Origin: Flavobacteriales bacterium
GTDB taxonomy: Bacteria; Bacteroidota; Bacteroidia; Flavobacteriales_D; Crocinitomicaceae
Assembly (NCBI GenBank): GCA_947505255.1
Contig: CANNKP010000010.1
Coordinates: 1-36,702 of the forward strand
Reading direction: 5' to 3'
DNA length: 36,702 nucleotides
The translations under genes were made by a program, and so were the position numbers. The notes under the pieces were generated by a model, which saw nothing but the letters and a program-made list of their open reading frames with translations, had not been told where the DNA came from and did not search any database. Below, piece by piece: positions 6,597-15,273 of this stretch. The first letter of the stretch is position 1; each line of letters starts with the position of its first letter.

Positions 6597-9500
6597 TCAT
6601 TTTGGGAATTCAATCGTAAACCGAGTCAAATTGTCTTCTGATGAAACCTGAATAGTTGCGAAATGTTCATCAATTACATTTTTTACAATTGTTAATCCTA
6701 GACCAGTGCCATGAGCTTTTCCTTTGGTCGTGAAGAATTTGGTAAACATTTGAGTCATGATTTCTTTGGGAATTGTTTCTCCTGTATTTTCTATATTAAT
6801 TTGAATATGTGTTGGTGTCTCAACACTATAAATGGATAATTCCCCACCTTTTGGACAGGCATCAATTGCATTTTTTATCAAATTTGACCAAAGTTGATAT
6901 AGTTTAATATCATATCCTAAAATATTTAATTTATTATCAACGTTCATTGATAATTCTAAATTGTGCTTAATTTGGAAATTAAACACATTTAATACAGTAG
7001 TAATATTTTCATAAATATTTATAGGCTCCTTCTCTAGTGCATTATCATATTTCATGAAATTTCGTAAGTTTTTCACAACATTTGAAGCCTTGTTTCCGGA
7101 TATTTTAATAGTATCTAAAAAGTTTCTAATTGTATTAAGATGGTAAATAAGGTTGACAAATTCTTCTGGTTGAACTGATTGCATAACATAATCAATCTTT
7201 TCTACATCAGAAACTAGAATGCCAGATTTCATTAATTTATTAGCGATAACTTTTTTATTAAAATCTTTGTTTGGGTATTGCTCATCTAACATTTCTTTAA
7301 TTTTCAAACCTTGCGTGTGCCCTTGAAGACCATGTAATGGTAGTGTTTTATCAATTTCAGTCGCATGGTTACAAGCAAATTCGATTTGTTCTTTTGAACT
7401 TTTCCAAATTACATCCTTTAATAATTCACCCATCAAATATTCAAGGCTTTCTGCTCCAACAATGACAGCACCTAACGGTGTGTTCAAATCATGTGCGATA
7501 CCTGCTGCAATTTCTCCAATTGTCGTTAGATTTTCTTGTTTCATTAAATTACTTGAAAGCTCAGTATTCTTTTTCGTTTCAAATGAAATTCTTCCCTCAA
7601 GTGATTTATTTAACGCTATTATTTCTTCATACGTATGCGTTAATTCTTCATTTTTTTCAATCCGCATATTGACATTAACTATCAATTCAGAAAATAATTG
7701 TAAAATAATTTTTTCTTCTTCTTTAAAGAAATGAGTTTCTGATACTGAATCAAATCCTACGAAACCGATACATTTTTTATGCTGCATCAAAGGAATTGTG
7801 ATGATACTCTTGATGTTTTGCACTTCTAACAATGCTTTTACAATTCCATCTTCTAATAAAGAAACGTTCGGTATATTAATTTTTTCTCCTTTGAAATGTT
7901 TTTCAATCCAAAATGTCATGTGGTCAAATGGAACATTTTTTAATTTAGAAATTTGTGGTTCAATATTTATTGCGCACCATTCAAAGGTATTGGTTGCAGT
8001 TTTGTTCCTTTCATCATATGAGAAAATATAAGCTCGATCTGTACGTACAAATTCACCAATCTTTTGTAAAGCTGATTCTATTCCTGTTTCTAACTCATTT
8101 AATGGCAAATTAATAAAAGATGTAGAAATCTTCAACAATAAATTTTGCAGTTCTAATTGCTTTGCAATATTAATTTCAGCTTCTTTTGCTTCTGTGATAT
8201 CATGACTTATTGATACATAATTTTTAATTTCATTATTTTTATCTTTTACAGGGTATATAATTGTATCAACCCAATAGTAACCTCCATTTTTATTTTTATT
8301 TTTTATTTCTCCTTTCCAAATTTTATTTTCTTTTATTTCGTTCCAAAAGTTTTTCCAAAATTCAGCTGAATGATATCCAGAATTGACAATGTTATGACTT
8401 TTCCCTATAACCTCTTTTTCAGAAAACCCAGAAATTGCGTAAAAATTATCATTCGCCTCGGTAATAATCCCAAATTTATCTGTGAAAGTTACAATTGAGC
8501 CTAAGTCTATTATTTCTTTTAATGAGCTTAGGTTTTGTTTATTTTCATAAAGCAACATTTCTGTTTTTTTCCTGTCAGAAATATCCCTAGCTGCTGCAAT
8601 AATATAAATCGCCCCTTTATTTTCTATATACGTAACTCGTATATCGATTGGAGTAAATTCCCCGGTAATAAAGTTTTTATTGGTTCCTTCCGCAAATACA
8701 ATCCCATGTTTTTTAATATTTGCAACATGATCATCCCAGATTTGCGTTGATGTAAAAATAGGTTCAATGTCGTAAATCGTATAGTTTTTTATTTCTTCTT
8801 TTTTGATACCTAGTATTTTTGCTCCAGCTTCATTGATTAATACAAATTTTCCTTGCTCATCGAATACCTGAATAGCATCTGTACTATTATTTAAGAAAAG
8901 TTCTGAAAGTTGTAATTTTTCATTTGAGATCCGCAAATTTTTCTCAGATTGTTTTAATTCAGTAACATCAATGATAGAGCCAGAAATAATTTCAACGCCA
9001 TTTACAATTTCATATTTAGCATTTACTTGAATATAAATCGTATTGTCAAATATATCTCTTGTTTTAACAAGCTCATTTTGTATAGTACCTCTTCTTTTCG
9101 TAAAGTGTAAAAATTCATTTTTTTGATCAATTGAATTGATTAAATCTTTTGAATAAAGGTTAATCAGTTCATCTGAGTTTTTAAACCCAAATATTTCAGC
9201 AAAAGCATTATTTGCTTCTAGTAAGTTGGCATCCATGTCAACCATAAAAACGCCAATTTGAACAGAATTGAACAGTTTTAGATACTTTTGTTCATTTGAA
9301 TTGATTAATTCTTCTACACGCTCTAAAAGTGAAGTTTCGAAGCCGTATCCAATTACAAATTGAAATTCATTTGTGTTATTATAAATTGGAAAAAAACGTC
9401 TGTAAACAGTCTTGCTTGTTCCGTCAGGTTGTTTTAAATGATCTTCCCATTCAAGCGGTTTTTTAGTAGAGATTACCTCGTTGAATATTTTTCTTCGATT

Positions 9501-10028
9501 TTCTGCAAGCGTGGTATCAATATTCCTTAATGTGCAATAATCGAAGTCAGTTTTCCCTATTAAAAATTCTCGAATCTCTTTATTTTTTACACCATGTGGA
9601 TTGATATATAAATACCGATGTTCTGAATCGAAAATAGCAATATCTGCTGGAAGATTATCTAAAATGGATTTGTAAAATTCAGAAAGATTGTTTGATTCAA
9701 TCTGTTTTTCAGTAGCATGAAAATAAATGAATTCCTCTTGGGGATAAATTTTAATTGTTGAAGTGAAATGTCTATTTTTTTGTTCGTTTTTTGTCGAAAA
9801 ATGAATGTCATTAGATGAAATAAATTCTTGAAAATTAAAATTGTTATTCGTTTCGTTACTGAAGAAGTAATCTGTAAAATGAGTTGTCTTTTTATTGATT
9901 GATACACCCGAATAGCTTTCCCCTAAAAAAATAATGTCACCGTTTAGATTTGTGATGATATTATCTGCATATAAGGATTTACATAAATCGATTAGTGAAA
10001 TTAATATAGCATTATGTTTATCAGTCAT
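6597..10028 (-). CDS. Multi-PAS/GAF sensor histidine kinase with unusual H-to-N box insertion
   Basis: 1143 residues, no membrane segment seen, so probably cytoplasmic. Approximate order: N-terminal sensor-like region (1-110), PAS (115-235), PAS (243-358), PAS (373-487), PAS/PAC (500-616, ending SISHDITEAKEAE), GAF (627-790), coiled linker, H box with His846 in GIAHDLNTPLG, N box with Asn1053 in LIKNAIDACPKGG, F box MFTKFFTTKG, and G2 box GTGLGLTIVKN. The G1 region reads IENTGETIP rather than DNGxGI. The spacing from His846 to Asn1053 is about 207 residues, roughly 100 more than in ordinary HisKA kinases, with a mostly helical, charged insertion. It follows the REC-PAS kinase by 59 bp on the same strand and is probably co-transcribed with it. 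The CheY-like receiver downstream is a likely partner. Confidence 0.92.
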   Translation of the reverse strand: MTDKHNAILISLIDLCKSLYADNIITNLNGDIIFLGESYSGVSINKKTTHFTDYFFSNETNNNFNFQEFISSNDIHFSTKNEQKNRHFTSTIKIYPQEEFIYFHATEKQIESNNLSEFYKSILDNLPADIAIFDSEHRYLYINPHGVKNKEIREFLIGKTDFDYCTLRNIDTTLAENRRKIFNEVISTKKPLEWEDHLKQPDGTSKTVYRRFFPIYNNTNEFQFVIGYGFETSLLERVEELINSNEQKYLKLFNSVQIGVFMVDMDANLLEANNAFAEIFGFKNSDELINLYSKDLINSIDQKNEFLHFTKRRGTIQNELVKTRDIFDNTIYIQVNAKYEIVNGVEIISGSIIDVTELKQSEKNLRISNEKLQLSELFLNNSTDAIQVFDEQGKFVLINEAGAKILGIKKEEIKNYTIYDIEPIFTSTQIWDDHVANIKKHGIVFAEGTNKNFITGEFTPIDIRVTYIENKGAIYIIAAARDISDRKKTEMLLYENKQNLSSLKEIIDLGSIVTFTDKFGIITEANDNFYAISGFSEKEVIGKSHNIVNSGYHSAEFWKNFWNEIKENKIWKGEIKNKNKNGGYYWVDTIIYPVKDKNNEIKNYVSISHDITEAKEAEINIAKQLELQNLLLKISTSFINLPLNELETGIESALQKIGEFVRTDRAYIFSYDERNKTATNTFEWCAINIEPQISKLKNVPFDHMTFWIEKHFKGEKINIPNVSLLEDGIVKALLEVQNIKSIITIPLMQHKKCIGFVGFDSVSETHFFKEEEKIILQLFSELIVNVNMRIEKNEELTHTYEEIIALNKSLEGRISFETKKNTELSSNLMKQENLTTIGEIAAGIAHDLNTPLGAVIVGAESLEYLMGELLKDVIWKSSKEQIEFACNHATEIDKTLPLHGLQGHTQGLKIKEMLDEQYPNKDFNKKVIANKLMKSGILVSDVEKIDYVMQSVQPEEFVNLIYHLNTIRNFLDTIKISGNKASNVVKNLRNFMKYDNALEKEPINIYENITTVLNVFNFQIKHNLELSMNVDNKLNILGYDIKLYQLWSNLIKNAIDACPKGGELSIYSVETPTHIQINIENTGETIPKEIMTQMFTKFFTTKGKAHGTGLGLTIVKNVIDEHFATIQVSSEDNLTRFTIEFPK

Positions 10029-10087
10029 TTAGAAGGATCATTTTTAATTGCGTGAAGTTATGAAAAACTTTTTCATCAAAATTGAAA

Positions 10088-11437
10088 CTATTCAATTAAT
10101 AAATTTAAACGTGTGCCTTTGCCTATTTTACTTGTAATAGAACCTGTCAATTTACTCAAAGCAATTCGTGTTTCTATATTTTGAATTCCTAATCCCTTTA
10201 TAACATTTTCAGTGTCAAAACCAATACCATCATCCATGGCATCAATTTGAATTCCTTTTTCATTTTTGGTGATTATAACTTTAATTTGCTTTGATTGTGC
10301 ATGTTTAATTGAGTTAGAAACAAATTCCTGAACAATTCGGTAAATATTTGTAATGTCAATGTTTTCAAAATCACTTTCGGATATTTCTTCTTGAATTTCT
10401 AATTCTAAATTAACTTTTTCGAGCAAATTGGCTCTTGAATTCATGTTTTTAAGAGCACTTAAAAGTCCATTTTCAAGAGAAGGTGGCTGCAATGAGTATG
10501 TTATTGCTCTTAATTCAGATATTAATAAATGAAGCATTTCAGAGAATTGCTTTTTTAATGCATTATCTTCTGGTGCAATTTTAAGCATGGAAAACCAAAG
10601 ATTTAAAATGATTAAATTTTGTGATATACCATCGTGTAATTCTCTTGAAATTTTCTTTTTTTCATGCTCTTGTGCTTCAGATATTATTTTATTTTTTTGT
10701 TTTTCAAATAAAATTTCTTCTGTTTTATCAATAACTAAGCAAACGTATGAATCTGAATCTAAAGAAATTTTATTTCCATAAAGTATTATATTAATTATTT
10801 TTCCCGAATTTGTTTTTTGAGTTAACGTTTTTTCAAAACTGTTTTGATTTGAATTTATTACTATTGGGTCATTGTTTTTGTTGAAACTTGCAAATTCTCT
10901 ATTTAGACATAAATCAACATCTATTTCATATAATATTTGTGCTGCAAAATTACATTTTGTAATAATTAAATTTTCTCCCTCCAATATAAACATGGGCAAA
11001 GGGGAATTCGCATAAACGGCTCTATATTTATTTGACGCTTTTTCAAGCTCATCATTCAGATGTTTTCTTTCACGACTAAATTCAATTGTTTTGATTAGAA
11101 CTTTGCTGCTTATGTCCGTTTTTAAAACAAAATCTTGAGCACCTTCTTTTAAACTGTCTAGGGCTATTTTGTCGTCATCTGAACCAGATAGAACAATAAT
11201 AGTTGCAAATGGAAAAACTTTACTAGCTACTTTTAATGTAGAGAGTCCTTTTGAGTCAACAATGTTTAAGTCGAGCAGAATTACTTCTGGGTTAAAAACG
11301 GTATTAATTGTGGCGAAATCTTCAACTGATTCTGTATCCATTAACTGTTCAACAGGGTAACCATTTTTTTCTAATTGAAAATAAATTAAGTCTTTGAAAG
11401 TAGGATCATCTTCGACAATAAGAATGCGTGGCTTCAT
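10088..11437 (-). CDS. REC-PAS-HisKA_3 sensor kinase (NarX/DesK-type)
   Basis: 449 residues. An N-terminal receiver (1-120) has Asp56 in LLDLNIVDSKG and Lys106 in FVLKTD. A PAS domain follows at about 133-240. The HisKA_3 dimerisation and phosphotransfer helix has His268 in KKKISRELHDGISQNL. The C-terminal ATPase has Asn375 in IVQEFVSNSIKHA, a DDGIGFD G1 box and GLGIQNIETR. HisKA_3 kinases normally phosphorylate NarL/FixJ regulators, and one lies at 4150-4791. A receiver at the N-terminus makes the kinase itself a possible phosphorylation target, so its activity could depend on another kinase. A CTACTTA heptamer (11486-11492), matching the palindrome at 1410, lies about 50 bp upstream. The 276 bp further upstream hold nothing else I can name. 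Confidence 0.92.
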   Translation of the reverse strand: MKPRILIVEDDPTFKDLIYFQLEKNGYPVEQLMDTESVEDFATINTVFNPEVILLDLNIVDSKGLSTLKVASKVFPFATIIVLSGSDDDKIALDSLKEGAQDFVLKTDISSKVLIKTIEFSRERKHLNDELEKASNKYRAVYANSPLPMFILEGENLIITKCNFAAQILYEIDVDLCLNREFASFNKNNDPIVINSNQNSFEKTLTQKTNSGKIINIILYGNKISLDSDSYVCLVIDKTEEILFEKQKNKIISEAQEHEKKKISRELHDGISQNLIILNLWFSMLKIAPEDNALKKQFSEMLHLLISELRAITYSLQPPSLENGLLSALKNMNSRANLLEKVNLELEIQEEISESDFENIDITNIYRIVQEFVSNSIKHAQSKQIKVIITKNEKGIQIDAMDDGIGFDTENVIKGLGIQNIETRIALSKLTGSITSKIGKGTRLNLLIE

Positions 11438-11713
11438 GAATCTTTATTGAGGTTACTGGAATTTTTCTCCAAATTGTACAGAAAACTACTTATTTTTTTG
11501 TTCTGAATAATAAAGAAATTAAATACCAATTTATATACCAAGTATACGATACTTATTTGAAAGATAGTTTAAATATTTGATTGTAAGATTGGTGGTGAGA
11601 AAATATATTTAGCAACAAACGGTTATTTTGACAGGAATCTCTCAAAAATGGAATTTTTTTCCAAAAATCGGAAAAGCGTAGTGATAGATTATATGCTAAT
11701 TTAACGTAAACGG

Positions 11714-12382
11714 TTAATTTCTCAATTTGGTAATAAAAACTTTGTCTGTGTCAAGTTGCTCTTCTAAAACATTAAAAAACGCATCATGTTGTTCTTTCTC
11801 CATGCAGTCAATTGGAAAAGACAGTTGTAATCCTTTGATATAATCGAAATAAATACTTTGTTGATGAATAGAAACTTTACGCAATCCAGAGAAATAGAGA
11901 ACAGAAACATCTCGGTCTGCAACTACAACTGCTTTTGAAGTAATCCCCATTCTGAATCGCTTTTTTCGAGAACCGAAAAATAGGAATATCAAATTATCGG
12001 CAAAACAGAACCAAAATGCTATTGCTGGCAAGAGCGCTTCATTACAAATGCTATACAAAACAGTTCCAACAAATAACATTACGACCGCTTCAAGAATTGT
12101 GTAAACTTGAACTCTGTAAATTCGATCTTTACTCATCGGTTGGTTCCATTTGAATTTTTTAACTTGGTTTACAAGTCGTAAACCCATCCAACGTGTTACA
12201 CTTCTTTTCAAGTTAATTGTTAATAGCAATAATCCAATACCTAAAAATACTTGAAAACGATATGGAACTTGCTGCCCAGAAGTTCTTAAAGATTCAATAG
12301 GTAAATCAAAACCAACAAAAATCGTAAAAAGCATTGTTGGGAATAACAAAAAGATGAGCAATACATTGATGGCTTTATTCAT
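11714..12382 (-). CDS. Conserved-type membrane protein, function unknown
   Basis: 222 residues. Four hydrophobic segments are visible (about 5-25, 42-60, 88-107, 112-134), then a cytoplasmic basic patch GSRKKRFRMG and a soluble C-terminal domain of about 80 residues with beta-like strands (KAVVVADRDVSVLYFSGL, KVSIHQQSIYF). The layout recalls membrane proteins with a C-terminal PH-like domain, but that is only an impression. Its start overlaps the end of the DUF349 gene by 8 bp, so the two are translationally coupled and share an operon with the PfkB kinase. Confidence 0.8.
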   Translation of the reverse strand: MNKAINVLLIFLLFPTMLFTIFVGFDLPIESLRTSGQQVPYRFQVFLGIGLLLLTINLKRSVTRWMGLRLVNQVKKFKWNQPMSKDRIYRVQVYTILEAVVMLFVGTVLYSICNEALLPAIAFWFCFADNLIFLFFGSRKKRFRMGITSKAVVVADRDVSVLYFSGLRKVSIHQQSIYFDYIKGLQLSFPIDCMEKEQHDAFFNVLEEQLDTDKVFITKLRN

Positions 12383-14081
12383 TTGGAATCATCTTCATTT
12401 TACGAATTAAAGCTTCAATTTTGTTCTTTGATACATTGATTTTACCCTCAACTTCAGCTTTTAAAGCATCAGCACCTTTCGATTTTGCGAAAAAGCCTAA
12501 ATTGTTTTCAAATTGCAACATCTCAGCTTTTAATTTGTCAATTTGTAAACGAATATCAGCTTTTTCTTTAGAAAATAATCTTCCCGCATCAGGACTCGAC
12601 GAAAGCGTATTCATTCTAGCCTCAAACATAATTTTTTCTTTTTCAGCTCCTTCGAGTTTCAAATCTGTATAGAGCTTATCAATTGCTGTCTTATACGAAT
12701 TATAAATTGCATCTTTTTGCTTCATTGGAACCTTTCCGGCCTCATTGAAAGCATTGGTGAATTCACGCAAATCAGTCAACGTTTGTTTCTTGTCAGCCGA
12801 TGGTTTGTATGTTTCAATATTTTGGACAATCGTTTGTTTTGCCAAAAAATTCGTTTCCAATAATTTATCTTGCGCTTCGAAATGTTTTGATCGAGCATTA
12901 AAAAATGCATCACATGCGCCACGAAATTCTGTCCACAATTTTTGTTCTAATTTTTGTCCAGCGTGACCAGTATTTTTCCAGGCTTTTTGCAACTGAACTA
13001 ATTTGTCAGCTGTTTCTTTCCAATCGGTTGAATCTTTTAACGCTTTCGCTTGGTCAATTACTTTTTGTTTTTCTTCTGCTATTTTGACAAATTTATCTTG
13101 AATAGTTCCAAAAAAGGCTTTTTTATTAGAGAAAAATTCATCGCAAAGTGCACGGAATTTTTGCCAAATTTCTTCATTTTCTTTTCTTGGTCCAAATCCA
13201 ATTGTTTTCCAAGTTTCTTGAAGTGCTAACAATTTAACTGTAGCTTCTTCCCACATTTTTGTGGATTCGTATGTTGCATAATTTGCAAGTAAACTTCCAG
13301 CTTCAGCTAACAATTCTTTTTTCTTCTTCAAATTTTCATTCAAAGAAACACGTCGCTCATCATAAAAAGTATTGATTCTGTCATAAATTACGCGAACATT
13401 TTCCCAATACTTAGCCTTTAGATCTTCCCAATCGTCATTTGCGACAGGTCCAATTCCTTCCCATTCATTTTGCAATGTTTTTAAGGATGCTTCAATTTCT
13501 CGAATAGATTCATTGTTTTTTATTGCATTCAATTGTGCAATAACTTCCAACTTCAATTGCGAATTTCGCTTTAAGTCATGGTCTTTTAATTCTCTATAAA
13601 TCTTCATGTTGTAGAAGAAATCTTCCAATAAACGCGAGTATTCATGTTGAATTTCATCTCTTTTTTCTCGAGCTATATCACCAACATTTTTCCAGGCCTC
13701 ATGAATTTCTTTGTACGCATTATATGCGAGACCAATATTTTCTTCTTTCTCGATGACTTCTTTCAAACGAGAAATTAAACTCTTTTTGAGTTTTAAATTC
13801 TCTGTTTCAATGGCATTTTTAGCTTCAATTACAGCTTTCCGTCGATCTTTATATTCGTTATAAACGGCGTAGAACTCATCTTTCAAAGGTTTGAAGTCGG
13901 TAATTTCGTATACTTCCTCTTTTTCTTGAGCTTCTAAAAAAGCAACTTGATCTTTGCGCTCTTCTTCTAAAACAAAATCATCAAATCGTGTTTTTAATTC
14001 ATTTATTTCACGGCTAACAGCCAAAGCGTCCTCGTTTTGAACCAAGGTTTTTAATTCTTCAATTAAAGCATTATTTTCCAT
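12375..14081 (-). CDS. DUF349 repeat protein
   Basis: 568 residues, highly charged and almost entirely helical. At least four DUF349 repeats are recognisable by the W-x-x-[IVT]-G signature followed by a helix with a W/F and RR or K: AWKNVGDIAREK, EWEGIGPVANDDW, TWKTIGFGPRKENEEIW, AWKNTGHAGQKLEQKLW. The C-terminal 100 residues form a coiled coil. The family is widespread in Bacteroidota and its biochemical role is not settled. There is no signal peptide. It starts 24 bp after the PfkB kinase stop and overlaps the next gene by 8 bp. Confidence 0.9.
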   Translation of the reverse strand: MENNALIEELKTLVQNEDALAVSREINELKTRFDDFVLEEERKDQVAFLEAQEKEEVYEITDFKPLKDEFYAVYNEYKDRRKAVIEAKNAIETENLKLKKSLISRLKEVIEKEENIGLAYNAYKEIHEAWKNVGDIAREKRDEIQHEYSRLLEDFFYNMKIYRELKDHDLKRNSQLKLEVIAQLNAIKNNESIREIEASLKTLQNEWEGIGPVANDDWEDLKAKYWENVRVIYDRINTFYDERRVSLNENLKKKKELLAEAGSLLANYATYESTKMWEEATVKLLALQETWKTIGFGPRKENEEIWQKFRALCDEFFSNKKAFFGTIQDKFVKIAEEKQKVIDQAKALKDSTDWKETADKLVQLQKAWKNTGHAGQKLEQKLWTEFRGACDAFFNARSKHFEAQDKLLETNFLAKQTIVQNIETYKPSADKKQTLTDLREFTNAFNEAGKVPMKQKDAIYNSYKTAIDKLYTDLKLEGAEKEKIMFEARMNTLSSSPDAGRLFSKEKADIRLQIDKLKAEMLQFENNLGFFAKSKGADALKAEVEGKINVSKNKIEALIRKMKMIPNE

Positions 14082-14105
14082 ATTGCAGAGATTTAGGATA
14101 GAATC

Positions 14106-15032
14106 CTATATAGTTTGTATCATTTCAAAGTTAGCCAAGGCAACGAATTGCTCTATGCGGCTAGCAACATCATTTTTTGATATTTCAAGTAGGCGCTGTG
14201 TTCCAAATTTTTCTACACAAAAAGATGCTAATGCCGAACCAGTAATAATTGCACGCTTCATGTTCTCAAAGGAAATATCGTCAGTCGCGGCTAAATATCC
14301 CATAAATCCTCCTGCAAAAGTATCTCCTGCTCCTGTTGGATCAAAAACTTCTTCTAAAGGCAATGCTGGTGCAAAAAACACGTTATCTCCATGAAACAAC
14401 AATGCTCCATGTTCGCCCTTTTTTATAATCAAAAATTTCGGACCCATAGCACGAATTACTTTCGAAGCCTTAATCAATGAATATTCATTAGATAACTGCC
14501 TAGCTTCTTCGTCGTTGATGATTAAAATATCGACTAATGCCATTGTTTTTTTCAATTCATCTAGCGCAATGTCCATCCAGAAATTCATAGTGTCCATTGC
14601 TACTAATTTTGGGCGGACATTTAGTCGTTCAATTACACTGCGCTGAACTTGCGGACTCAGATTTCCAAGCATTAAATAGTCAACACCCTGATAACTTTCA
14701 GGAATAATTGGATCAAAATGTTCAAGTACATTTAATTCAGTTACAAGCGTGTCGCGCGAATTCATGTCATTGTGATATCGTCCTGACCAAAAAAATGTTT
14801 TTTCACCTTGCTTGATCTGAAGACCTTCTAAATCAACTCCTTTTGATGTCAATGTATTCAACATTTCTTGTGGGAAATCATCTCCAACAACAGCAACTAT
14901 TTTTTGATCTTGTGTATAAAAAGAGGAAGAAAGCGCAATATATGTACCCGCACCTCCGATTATTTTATCTGTTTTTCCGAAAGGTGTTTCAATGGCATCG
15001 AAGGCAACACTTCCAACTGTAAGTAAACTCAT
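14106..15032 (-). CDS. PfkB-family carbohydrate/nucleoside kinase
   Basis: 308 residues. The N-terminal family motif (GGAGTYIALSSS, residues 26-37) and the C-terminal signature DPTGAGDTFAGGFMGYL, with catalytic base Asp237, are both intact. A LIIKKGEHGALLF stretch precedes the active site as usual. The fold transfers phosphate from ATP to a sugar or nucleoside hydroxyl. The substrate cannot be read from sequence, though ribokinase- or adenosine-kinase-like members are the nearest in style. It is first gene of an operon with the DUF349 and membrane protein genes. A -7 box TATATTTG lies 20 bp upstream. Confidence 0.92.
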   Translation of the reverse strand: MSLLTVGSVAFDAIETPFGKTDKIIGGAGTYIALSSSFYTQDQKIVAVVGDDFPQEMLNTLTSKGVDLEGLQIKQGEKTFFWSGRYHNDMNSRDTLVTELNVLEHFDPIIPESYQGVDYLMLGNLSPQVQRSVIERLNVRPKLVAMDTMNFWMDIALDELKKTMALVDILIINDEEARQLSNEYSLIKASKVIRAMGPKFLIIKKGEHGALLFHGDNVFFAPALPLEEVFDPTGAGDTFAGGFMGYLAATDDISFENMKRAIITGSALASFCVEKFGTQRLLEISKNDVASRIEQFVALANFEMIQTI

Positions 15033-15052
15033 TATTTGTATTTTTAGAGCAA

Positions 15053-15060
15053 CAAATATA
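15053..15060 (-). promoter_or_regulatory. -7 element TATATTTG of the PfkB operon
   Basis: The complement of 15053-15060 matches TAnnTTTG exactly and lies 20 bp from the ATG. I see no clear TTG at -33. Confidence 0.5.
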
Positions 15061-15256
15061 GTATTAAGAACTGAGAGTATAGAGCCGTTAACTTAGATTT
15101 AATTTGATAATTAACAACAATTATTAAATTATTAAAATTTTATACTTTGAAGAAAATTGCGTTTAAAAACATAATATGTTTTCGGATGTAACAAAATCAC
15201 ACATAATTGCGTTAATAAGTTTAGTTTCCTGCTAGTTTAATCAGGCGTTTCAGCTC

Positions 15257-15264
15257 TAAATTTG
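15257..15264 (+). promoter_or_regulatory. -7 element TAAATTTG of the AsmA gene
   Basis: Exact TAnnTTTG match nine bases before the ATG at 15274. If used, the transcript has almost no leader. It also rules out the in-frame TTG codon at 15262, which lies inside this box. The -33 region is weak. Confidence 0.45.
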
Positions 15265-15273
15265 TATTTGAAA

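Noticed and set aside
7462-8750. Plus-strand frames of 64-90 codons inside the PAS kinase
   Set aside because: They lie antisense to a gene with clear domain motifs and have no motif or start signal of their own.
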